NCBI RefSeq assembly: GCF_000002875.2
Contig: NC_009408.2
Location: forward strand, 410,501-474,500
Source of the DNA: Leishmania infantum JPCM5
Lineage: Eukaryota; Euglenozoa; Kinetoplastea; Trypanosomatida; Trypanosomatidae
Length of the DNA stretch: 64,000 nt
Direction of reading: 5' to 3'
Under the pieces are notes generated by a model. The model was not told the origin of the DNA and ran no database searches. It was given only the letters and a program-made list of their open reading frames with translations. The number at the start of each line of letters is the position of its first letter. Within the stretch, counting starts at the first letter, position 1. This document shows positions 29,731 to 38,466 of the stretch, one piece after another. Position numbers and translations under genes: made by a program.

Positions 29731-30705
29731 ATGGAATGGGCCGATGACGTCGTCAACCGGCCGCGACGCGCCAATGCAGGGAATCGCCTGCAGGAACTGC
29801 TGGCGAATGGCTTGGATGAAGAAGAGGAGAAGGCACTGCAGGCGCTGAGCGACGCCTCGTCTGACACAAGCTTCACCCTCGGTAGTGACGAGGAGACGGT
29901 GGACGAGGTCGAGAGCGACTTCGACGCCGAGGAGGTCGGCGGCACGCTGGAGGGGGAGGATGTGGAGACGGAGGCCTCAGTGCGCCGCGCAGAGCGGCAG
30001 GAACGGCAGCTGGAGCGGCGGAAGAAGCTACAGCGCTCGCAGAACTTTTCCAAGGTGGCGGCGCGTGATCGAGCGCAGCGACTGGAAAGCACAAAGAGGC
30101 AGGAGAAGCGACAGCGCGGCACCGACGACGCCGAACGAGTTCCTCGGCAGCGGCAGCCGCGCAAGGATGAAGCTGTCGCTGAGAACGATGACGAGGACGG
30201 GGAGGAAGAAGACGACGAGGACGGGAGCGACGATGTCATCGACCTGCGCCAGCGGGTGCGGCATCGGCCAGTCCCCACAATACCCTGCAGCCAGCGTCTC
30301 GCGGAGGCGTACGCGCGTGCCGCGGCCTTACGAGCAGCGCAGGCTGCCGCAGAGGCCCCCAGGGATGGTAACGCTGAAGGCGCAAGCTTTAGCGGCGGCG
30401 CCGGCGTCGTGTACACGCATCGTGGACTTAACATGTTAAAGGCGCGGCAACGGGCTCGGCGTCCGCAGCACAGCAGCAACAGCACTATGCCGCGGTCTGC
30501 GTGGGAAGCGAGGGAGGCGCTGTCTGCGCCAGTAGAAGGCACCATATCGGAGCCGATACCAGTGTGTGTGTCTCCACGCATTGCACTCTACGAAGGCATC
30601 CCGCAACGAGTGGGGTACAGCAGCGGGGCTTCCGTGCTTCAGCGCTTCCGCGTCCCCACCGTTGTGTCCTTCTCAGCTGCACTTCCCCCAGTGCTGCAGC
30701 CCTGA
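29731..30705 (+). CDS. YL1/VPS72-like nuclear protein (N-terminal domain)
   Basis: Predicted 324 residues from the ATG at 29731 (the 26 upstream in-frame codons have no ATG). It opens with the YL1 signature: NRPRRANAGNRLQELL (about 9-24), an acidic stretch, then the Asp/Glu-rich VDEVESDFD motif (about 55-65), followed by a basic coiled helix (QERQLERRKKLQRSQNFSKV). YL1/Vps72 is the H2A.Z-H2B chaperone subunit of SWR1/SRCAP remodelling complexes; the acidic N-terminus contacts the histone dimer. A second acidic tract (DDEDGEEEDDEDG) lies near 155. The short YL1 C-terminal domain is not evident, so the rest of the protein may be lineage-specific. I infer a chromatin role in the nucleus. Confidence 0.7.
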   Translation: MEWADDVVNRPRRANAGNRLQELLANGLDEEEEKALQALSDASSDTSFTLGSDEETVDEVESDFDAEEVGGTLEGEDVETEASVRRAERQERQLERRKKLQRSQNFSKVAARDRAQRLESTKRQEKRQRGTDDAERVPRQRQPRKDEAVAENDDEDGEEEDDEDGSDDVIDLRQRVRHRPVPTIPCSQRLAEAYARAAALRAAQAAAEAPRDGNAEGASFSGGAGVVYTHRGLNMLKARQRARRPQHSSNSTMPRSAWEAREALSAPVEGTISEPIPVCVSPRIALYEGIPQRVGYSSGASVLQRFRVPTVVSFSAALPPVLQP

Positions 30706-31366
30706 AAAGGACGCAGAACGATTGATTCGGAGCGCCCAGGCGCTCGCCATCGACCTTCCACCTCTTCGTTGAGTTCCATGTGAGGGCGTGTGTGTGTGTG
30801 TGCTCCTCTCGCTGACATACGCTGCTGGTACATGCGAAGACGAATGACGAGCGATGCGAAGGAAGTCGATGTTTGTTCTTTCGTAAAAGGTGCAGGTAGT
30901 TGGCGGGTGCTGTGACGAACAGCATCCGTGGGTGGCATCGTGAAACTTGTCCACTTCTGTGGTTGTAGCGCCGCGCCTCCTCCACCCCCCCCCCTCCGTG
31001 CATGCCACAACACGCCCCAAGCTGGTGCTCTCTCTTTCCGCTTTCACGATTCCAGCCTCTCCTCTCCTCTCCTCTCTCTCCATCCCCTTCCGTGCTCTTG
31101 CTTCACCACATCCACAAACGTCCGCACATGCAACCGCTAATACACCTTCCCTCTCAATGATCTCTCCGTGTCCTCCCCCTCCCTCTTCAGCAGCCATTCT
31201 CGTGCAGCTTGTCACGCGTTGAATCCATCCATCCCCCTCTCCTCGCCCCAGCCCTCTCTGTGGCCATCCTACTCAGCAACTTCGACACACGCCGTGCAGC
31301 CTTTTTCTTCGGTTGCCACGCCCTCGATAATCCGTGGACCCACATATCTGACCGCACAAGGCAACC
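30706..31366. other. Intergenic spacer
   Basis: Contains a short TG run near 30786 and a long C/T-rich stretch at about 31020-31100 and 31165-31200 with AG sites that should serve trans-splicing of eIF1 mRNA. No gene was seen. Confidence 0.65.
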
Positions 31367-31690
31367 ATGGAGGACACCGTCGAGGCCATTGTGAACCAGC
31401 AGCGCGAGACCGAGAGAGCCGTCTTGGGCGGACAAAAAGTGCACATCCGCGTGCAGCAGCGCAAGGGCAAGAAGTTCGTGACGACAGTTCAGGGGCTCAA
31501 CCAGAAGCTTAACTTCCGCCGCATCAACCGCGAGTTCCAGCGCCGCTGGGGTTGCAACGGGACTGTGATCAGCACTCCTGATGCGGGAACCGTCATCCAG
31601 CTGCAGGGCAACTGGAGCGAGAACATCAAGCAGTTCCTCTTAGACGAGCACATGGCGACAGAGAACAACCTCGAGATTCACTCTCTGTAA
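31367..31690 (+). CDS. Translation initiation factor eIF1 (SUI1)
   Basis: 107 residues, the usual eIF1 length. It shows the SUI1 core: KVHIRVQQRKGKKFVTTVQG, then the KLNFRRINREFQRRWGCNGT segment and VIQLQGNWSENIKQFLLDE. eIF1 binds the 40S subunit near the P site, keeps the scanning complex open and enforces AUG selection. The N-terminal ~20 residues are flexible, as in other eIF1 proteins. The ATG at 31367 sits in a favourable context (AACCATGG) and starts the conserved protein directly. Confidence 0.96.
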   Translation: MEDTVEAIVNQQRETERAVLGGQKVHIRVQQRKGKKFVTTVQGLNQKLNFRRINREFQRRWGCNGTVISTPDAGTVIQLQGNWSENIKQFLLDEHMATENNLEIHSL

Positions 31691-34083
31691 TAAGGGGTGC
31701 GGAAGGGACAAGAAACTCATGAGAGCAAGAGAAGGCGCGACGTCTTCATGTCTGCCGTGCCCATATGTGCTCTGTCATTGGAACCGCGTACGCGCGGATG
31801 CCTCGTTATGGGGCAGCTCGGGAGGGAGAAGGGGGGGGGGCGCTGCGTGACCGTTGCAGAGCGCGTGTGAGAAGGGGCCGTTCCCCCCTGGCACACACGC
31901 ACACACGAGGACCACGCGGCAGCCAGGATGAGTGTCCCTTCAATGCGTCGCCCTTCGTGAGCGCGTGTGTCGGTTTCAGGCCCCTCTTTTGCTCTCTCCG
32001 TCTTCCTTGTCCCTCTCTGCATATGCGTCCATCGGATGCGCGAATGGTGTGTGGTTCCTGATGCGTGTCTACGCGGACCCTCAGAGATGAGGTGGAAGAT
32101 GTAGCCACGCGCGCGTGTGTGTGTGTTGTCGCCGTACTTCTTTTTTCTCCTACGGCCCTCTCTCGTCTCTCCTCTGGCTTACGTGGTCTATATATTTTTC
32201 TTTGTCCTGTGTGTTTGTGTGTGTGTGTGTGTCTGAGAGAGAGAGCCTTTGTGATAATCTCGGCACGCTGTGTGCATGCGTGCAGCAGCATGTGCGATGA
32301 AGGTGGTTGGGTTGGTGCTCTCGTATTGAACCCAAAACCAAGGGGGGATGGCGGAGGCGATGAAGAAGCAGTGTATGTGTCTACGGTTCTAATTAACGTA
32401 AACGGAGGAAGCGACGTACTATAGTCTTCTCTCGCGCACCGCCGTATCCACCGACACACAAGTACACACAGCGAGCGACTTGTCTCCTCCTCCATCGTTT
32501 GCCGTGCAAGCTAGTGTGGTTGTGTGTCAGTGTATGTGCGTGCGTCGATCGGGTGCGGCGAGGGGAGTAGAGATCAGGCGAAAGCGTGCGGAGGGAGAAG
32601 TTCGAGGAGCCTCCGCTCTTTCTCTTGTGTTCTGTGTGTAAAAGCAGCGAGGACGCAAAACAGCAAATGGGCAGCAGCACCCCAATCGTCGAAGCGCTCT
32701 CTCTCTCTCTTTCTCTGAATCCCTCGCACTCTCCTCTCCACACGACCCTAAGACCTTAGAGACGGCGGTGATGACGGCACAGCCGCGGCATACGTGGATG
32801 GAGCATACAGAAACAAGAGAGAAGTAACGTGCGAGGGAAGAGCGGGAGAAGCGAAGAGGACGAGATCCACCGTCATTCGAAAGCAAAAAACCGCAACGAC
32901 TAGCAGGCGGGGATATCAGCGCGACACAAGTGCGTGCGCGCTGCCAGCGTTCCCATGCGCTTACGTGTTTAACATGCATCTCCTCACCTCTCGCATCCCC
33001 TCCTTCTCCCACCTCACCACCTCAACTCTTCTCGCTCTTGCTCTCGCTGTTTTGTTTCACTGCCACCCTATCCACCCCCACCCCCTCCCAAACATCATCC
33101 CGTGTGTGTGCCACACACACAAACACACATGCACACGTACGCGCACCGTCGCTGCTCACTCCCTGTCAGTCTCTTCGTCCCCCTCCCTCTCTCCCTTCCT
33201 TTTTTCGTCCTTGTCGGTTCACAGCCCCTCCCTCCCTCTTACTTCTCCACCTCCTCAACGTACATTCACCGCCCACAGCCCTACTTCTCTCTTCCGCATC
33301 TGTGTGCCTGTGCCTGAGAGACGTCAAGCGGCCGCAGCAGCTATTCTCAGCAACAAAGAACGAGGCGATACACGCACGCACGCACATACACACAAGGTGC
33401 GGCGTGCACGAGAGAGGGGTTACCGTCAAGTAGTCTCGGGAAACTGCAAGAATCAGTAAAAGCGGGGAGAAAGAACAACAACAACAACACACACACAGAG
33501 AAGAGAAGACCACTCCCTCCCTGCCTTTGCGCGTGAGTGCGTGTGAAACTGTGTAGTGCAAATCACCTCTCCATCCTCCCCCCTTCACCCCACGACCTAC
33601 GCCCCCCCGTCATCAACGCATGCGCGCACGTGCCCTACATATCCGCCCTCTCCCTGCCTGTGATTTTTCGGCCTTCGGAAGCGCAAAGTTAGCAACGAAA
33701 TCAATACGCGCATTGAAGCGAGGCATCCGCAACGGGCATTTGGTCGGCGACTCCGATATTCTCCGTAATCCACGCATACACGCACGCACACACATACGCT
33801 GACACTCACAGCAACATCGCGGGCACACGTACCGGCTCAGACACACACGCACATACGCAATAAAAGCTCAACGCGAACAAGCGGTTGCAAGCACATCGGG
33901 GGTCTCTCTCTCTGACGGTCTGACGGTGGTGCGCATTGTGCCCTCTTAGTATACACCTTCCCCCCCACCCCCTTTTTTCGTTGTTGGTGGGGTGCGGTGT
34001 GTATGCGTGGGTGCTGAGCCGTTGCCTGTGCGTTGTGTGTGCTTGTGTATACGGATAGTTTCCTTAGTTAACGGTGATAGCCG

Positions 34084-34122
<39 letters not shown>

Positions 34123-34819
34123 CCTCCCTCCGAGTGTGCGTTGGCTCCGAAGCAGCGTAGGAGACGAAGTAGAAGGCGATTGTGTGATCGGCATTTCTCT
34201 CTCCCCCCTCCCCCGCCCTCCACACACACACGCACACCCTCTCATTGTTTGGTTGTCGTAGTCTTTTCTCTGTCTGCCCGTGGGTGTGGGTGTGTCCGTC
34301 TGGGATCACTTTCACGCCCTCTGAGCCGTATTGCTTCTTGGGAGCGGCCCAGAAAATCATCTTATCTAGCCCACAGTGCACTGCTCCGCATCCTAAAAAG
34401 CTCATCTTCTACGCCGGTGCGAAACACCGGCTTCTACGCGCGCGCGCACGAGCGCTCCAACAGCTCGAGCTCTCACTCTCCCCACACCCGTCTCCGGCCG
34501 CTTCTTGTTGAGGGAGGGGGTGCTTGATTGGAAGCTCGACGCGCACGCAGCGATCACGTCATTGCGTGAAAGTGCGCGGTCGCCCGAGAGATCCGGAAAG
34601 GGTGAAGTAGCAAGCAAACGAAACAGCGGAGGAGGCGAGCCACAGTCGGTGAGTCGAGCGACACAGTGCGGCGGCGACATTCACAGGTCATGTGAATCAT
34701 CATCACCGTCCGCACTGGCACTCGATCAGCGAATTTAGAGGTGAACAAAGCCGCAGGGCGCGAGGCGGGGTCAACTGAGAAGCAACACAAAAAAGAGACG
34801 AGGAACCTTAGCCAGCGCC
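31691..34819. other. Long intergenic spacer (3.1 kb)
   Basis: No convincing protein gene. Open frames (for example 32794-33459) are microsatellite and pyrimidine-tract translations. It contains TG runs (32212-32232, 34087-34119), a C/T block at about 33000-33090 and 33160-33300, and a less repetitive stretch at about 33650-33780. A short perfect hairpin lies at 34414-34430. It probably includes a long eIF1 3' UTR and the 5' UTR of the RRM gene; a structured RNA cannot be excluded. Confidence 0.55.
34087..34119. repeat. (TG)n microsatellite
   Basis: Uninterrupted alternating T/G run, one of the longest in the window, in the eIF1-RRM spacer. Confidence 0.9.
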
Positions 34820-36451
34820 ATGCCCATCAACCCCGAATACATACCATTGCCGAAGAGCAAGGAGATGTTCGCGATCGCGTCGTGGCGTGACTCTCCAGGG
34901 CTGAACGCGACGCCGGCCGCGCACCCTGGCGTGTCCGGCAGCCCGCATCTTGCGTCACTGGATGCCCTGCGGAACGGCAAGGGTATGGCTGGGATGTACG
35001 CGGCGGCAACCACCACCACCACTACCACAAACACAGTAGCTGCAGCTGGTGGCTCGCTCCTCCCCCCCGCCGTGCCGCCGGCGGAGGATAGCAAGGACGC
35101 CGCCAAGAGCAAGGCGCCCCTGGCGGCAGCAGCAGGCAAGAAGAAGAAGCGCAAGCCCGCGTCGGGGGCAACGACGAGCACAGCGAGTGCAGCAGGGTCC
35201 GGTGCTCGCCCAGACGACGTGGACGACTTCTTTGTTCACATCCTCCTCCCCTCCTGCGTCTCAGTGCAGACGCTGGAGTTCGAGCTGCAGGCGCAGACAA
35301 CGCCGCTCAAGAGCATCGAGGTGGGTCTGCCCAAAGTCTTGTTCCCGCGCAAGCCCGCCGGTGGCGCTGGCGGCGATGCGAGCCTCCCCACGACCACAGC
35401 GTTGGCCTCGGCAGTCGCATCCGCCAAAATCGTGTCTTCACCTTCGTGCGCGCCGGCAGTGAATGCTGCGAACAACGAGCTTAGCCTCCCGCTCATGTGC
35501 CTGCCTCCGGCGGACCTCCCAGAGCCGGCACCGAGTGAAAGCTCATGTGGCGCCCCGCCGTCGGTATCGGCGGCAGCGGCGGCGCACGTCAACGGCGACG
35601 GCACCGCCCCAGCAGCAGCGGCGTCGGCTGGACACCACGGAGGCGAGTACCAAGTGTCCCTGCTATTTGCGGAGAAGGCAGAAGCGGAGAAAACGGTCAC
35701 GTTCGTGCAGCGTCGCTGGCCCACTGCCGCCGTATCGCTCGCGTCCCGCAGCCGCAGCGTACTAAACTCCACCCTGGTGCTGAAGGGCATGCCAAACCAG
35801 GCCAAGACGGAGACGGTGCTCACAGAGATGCAGAATCTGCCACACACGCCTTCGTATGTGCGGCTGCTCCGCAGCGAGCGCGGCGTCTTCAAGGGGGTTG
35901 TCTTCGTCAAGTACGCAAACTGCGAGGTCGCGGAAGAGTGCAAGCTTCGACTGGAGAAGTTCGTACTCGGCTCCCGTCCCTTGAAAGTGGAGTTCAAGAA
36001 GAAGAGCACGGCGGCGGCGAGCGTGAACGCCGCCATTACCGAGAGCAAGCGCTCTCTACAGGAGCTGGTGCGTGAACTGCGCGTGAGCGCTGAGCACGAG
36101 GGCTTCCATCTCTCTCGCACCGATGTGGCGAAGGAGGCGCTGAAGGTGCTGAAGCAGCTCTGCCAGTCGTACGGGCTCCTATTTGACATGAACGATCAGC
36201 AGGTGACAGTACGGCGGGTACTGGGGTCGAACGGCACCGGCAGCGAGAAGCCGTCGCCGGCGCTGCGGCCGCAGTCAATGGCCCCCGCCTGGGCTCCGGC
36301 GACGCCAGCCCCGCTGCGGCCGATGGACTTCAAAGGCATCAGCCACTGGAAGGATATACGCAGCCAGGCCTCTACCCTCGGCATAATGCGGCCGCTTGGG
36401 CCAGAGGACGGCAAGCCGGCGTTCTCGGCTGGCCGCGGCCGACCTCTGTGA
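34820..36451 (+). CDS. RRM-domain RNA-binding protein
   Basis: Predicted 543 residues. It has an RNA recognition motif at about 315-390, with RNP2-like LVLKGM at 319-324 and RNP1-like FKGVVFVKY at 357-365; two of the usual aromatic contacts are hydrophobic rather than aromatic. The following ~60 residues (about 408-470, helix then GLLFDMNDQQVTVRRV) resemble a small alpha/beta or R3H-like nucleic-acid-binding module. The first ~310 residues are Ala/Ser/Pro-rich with Thr and Lys runs and look mostly disordered. Trypanosomatids regulate expression mainly after transcription, so such proteins commonly control mRNA stability or translation. Its targets are unknown. Confidence 0.8.
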   Translation: MPINPEYIPLPKSKEMFAIASWRDSPGLNATPAAHPGVSGSPHLASLDALRNGKGMAGMYAAATTTTTTTNTVAAAGGSLLPPAVPPAEDSKDAAKSKAPLAAAAGKKKKRKPASGATTSTASAAGSGARPDDVDDFFVHILLPSCVSVQTLEFELQAQTTPLKSIEVGLPKVLFPRKPAGGAGGDASLPTTTALASAVASAKIVSSPSCAPAVNAANNELSLPLMCLPPADLPEPAPSESSCGAPPSVSAAAAAHVNGDGTAPAAAASAGHHGGEYQVSLLFAEKAEAEKTVTFVQRRWPTAAVSLASRSRSVLNSTLVLKGMPNQAKTETVLTEMQNLPHTPSYVRLLRSERGVFKGVVFVKYANCEVAEECKLRLEKFVLGSRPLKVEFKKKSTAAASVNAAITESKRSLQELVRELRVSAEHEGFHLSRTDVAKEALKVLKQLCQSYGLLFDMNDQQVTVRRVLGSNGTGSEKPSPALRPQSMAPAWAPATPAPLRPMDFKGISHWKDIRSQASTLGIMRPLGPEDGKPAFSAGRGRPL

Positions 36452-37598
36452 CGCAAGGAGAAAGATCGAGGGGTTGTGAAAGTGGGATGCGGTAGCGCAT
36501 GGGCGAGCGGGAATGAGAATAGATGCAGGGAGAGAGGAGCAGAGACGGTGATAGCCCGAGCCTCAATCACCACAAGGCGAGCAACCATTTGGCCCCTCTC
36601 CCTCACCCCTTTCTTGGTGCCTCTGCAAGTGGATGTGTCAGCGTGTGCCTGCATTGTCGCTCTCTTGCTGTCTATCTTGTTCTGACACCATACCCGAGAC
36701 TTGTGTTGTTTTTGTGTGTCTTTCATTGGTGTGTGTGTGTGTGTGAGCATGTGCGTGTTGGTGTTGTTGTTTGTGTGGCTTCCCCACACACACGCACACA
36801 CCAGCACGCACATGCGAGCACGCCAGATACATCAACGCACTGCGCCCCCTCTCCTCGTGTCGCGCCTCTTTCTCTTTTACTTTGTCCTGTCGTGAAATTA
36901 TTTTCATACTCTGTGTTCCTCCGTAATAAAAGGGCATCATCACGCACTGGCGCGCGACACACACAAAGTGTGGCCAACCGCATAAGACCAGCCAAGAAAG
37001 ACGGGAAAAGCAACGGTGTGATTCGCCTCTTCGTGTCTTTTACTCTCTCCACACGTGATGTGCGGCCGACCTCTCTCCCTCCTTCCTCCGCTGCTCTGGA
37101 TGGTGCCTCTCTTGCATGCGCGCGTCAGTCTCGCCGCCTCCCCCTTCCCCACCCTCCCCCGAACCCTTCTTTGCCCTTCGCTCTCTCGCTCTCGCTCTCT
37201 TTAATGAACAGCACACCTGCGGCAGAGGCAGAGAGAGTGAAGGGCAAAGAAGGATGGAGCGAATGAAGGTGTGTGTGTGTGTATGTGTGTGTGTGTGTAT
37301 GTGTGTATGTGTTTTGGTGGGGAGAGTGTATCGAGGGAGGGGGAGGGGAGCTTCGTTGAAAGCGATCAGCAGTGAAAAGCGAGGGAGATGCGGTGGAGCT
37401 AGTTCTTACCCTCACGAAGAGATACAGATAGGAGAGGTGGGTTGGGCAAGGGCTCTGTCGGTATATGTCCTCAGGTGGAAGACGCTAACGAGCCACACCA
37501 CCATACACGCAAGGAAATAACGAGAGAGGAAAGACGGCATGACGTGTTACTGCTGTCGTACTTCGAGTTGTGAACATGAACGCGGGCGAGGGGCTCGA

Positions 37599-37630
<32 letters not shown>

Positions 37631-38466
37631 TGTGTGTGTCCCTCTCGTCTCTCTTCTGCCTCCCTCGTGCTGCTTCCACCTCCCACGCACATACATGCAC
37701 ACTGCCACCACCATCACCTTCTGTGTGTTCACGATCGAGAGGCCCCAAAATAAAAGAAAAAGGACGATAAAGTGAAGCGACTCAGAGGAGCACGGATGGA
37801 TGGCGGCAGCCAAGGGTTCAAGTGTGCACATGCACACGCGCGTGAGGCGTTCATCTTGGCAGTGGTGTTTCGCGATCACACCAAGGGCTTCGTTGCTCAT
37901 TAGTGATCTCGTGTGTTCTCTCTGTCTCTGCTCCTCTGATGCCACCCTGAACTGCGTCACCTCTCCCCATCTGTCTCTATATGTGTACACCTTGGCGCGC
38001 TCTGCCCTGCGTCCCAGTTCTCTGCGCTTCGCTGCATTCCGCCTCCCGTCTCCGCCACTCTCTCGCCCCCTCCTCCTTGTCCAGAACCACCGACGGCAGC
38101 ACACCTGCCGACGCTAAAGTAGCGAAGTGGCCACTTGGCGCCGTCTTGTATTCCTATGCTGTTGTGGACCCCACCTTCTTCTCACCTGGCCCCTTAATAC
38201 CCTCTCTCGTTGCTGTCGCGTGTGGTGTGGGGATGGGTGCGGCGTGCTTGGATGGACAGGTTTCTTCGCACTTTGTGTGATGGTACGTCGGTTGCCCGCA
38301 GGCGTCTGTTGAGAGCAGGGGCGGAGGCAACGAAGAGGGAGAGAGAGAGAACAGCCTCAGCAGCGTCATCCGCGACGCCAGCTAATCGAGCAACGTAATC
38401 GAGATTTGCACACATACGTCACCATAATCAGAGGAGCGCGCGCGCGCGCACACACACACTCTTAGC
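36452..38466. other. Long intergenic spacer (2.0 kb)
   Basis: No supportable gene. It contains several TG runs (36730-36745, 37269-37315 interrupted, 37599-37639), CA runs, a pyrimidine-rich region at about 37960-38090 likely used for trans-splicing, and an alternating GC stretch near 38437-38450 just before the next gene. Confidence 0.6.
37599..37639. repeat. (TG)n microsatellite
   Basis: Alternating T/G run interrupted once by TA, in the RRM-to-PHD/GNAT spacer. Confidence 0.85.

Noticed and set aside
29658..30581. A 307-codon Ser-rich frame antisense to the YL1-like gene
   Set aside because: The Ser-rich text is the complement of the acidic Glu/Asp codons of the sense gene.
32794..33459. 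A 221-codon + strand frame in the eIF1-RRM spacer
   Set aside because: It translates pyrimidine tracts and CA/TG repeats (Ser/Pro/His/Thr-rich), with no domain and no clear start context.
34505..34738. A 77-codon frame just before the RRM gene
   Set aside because: It starts at TTG, not ATG, and most likely lies in the 5' UTR of the RRM gene.
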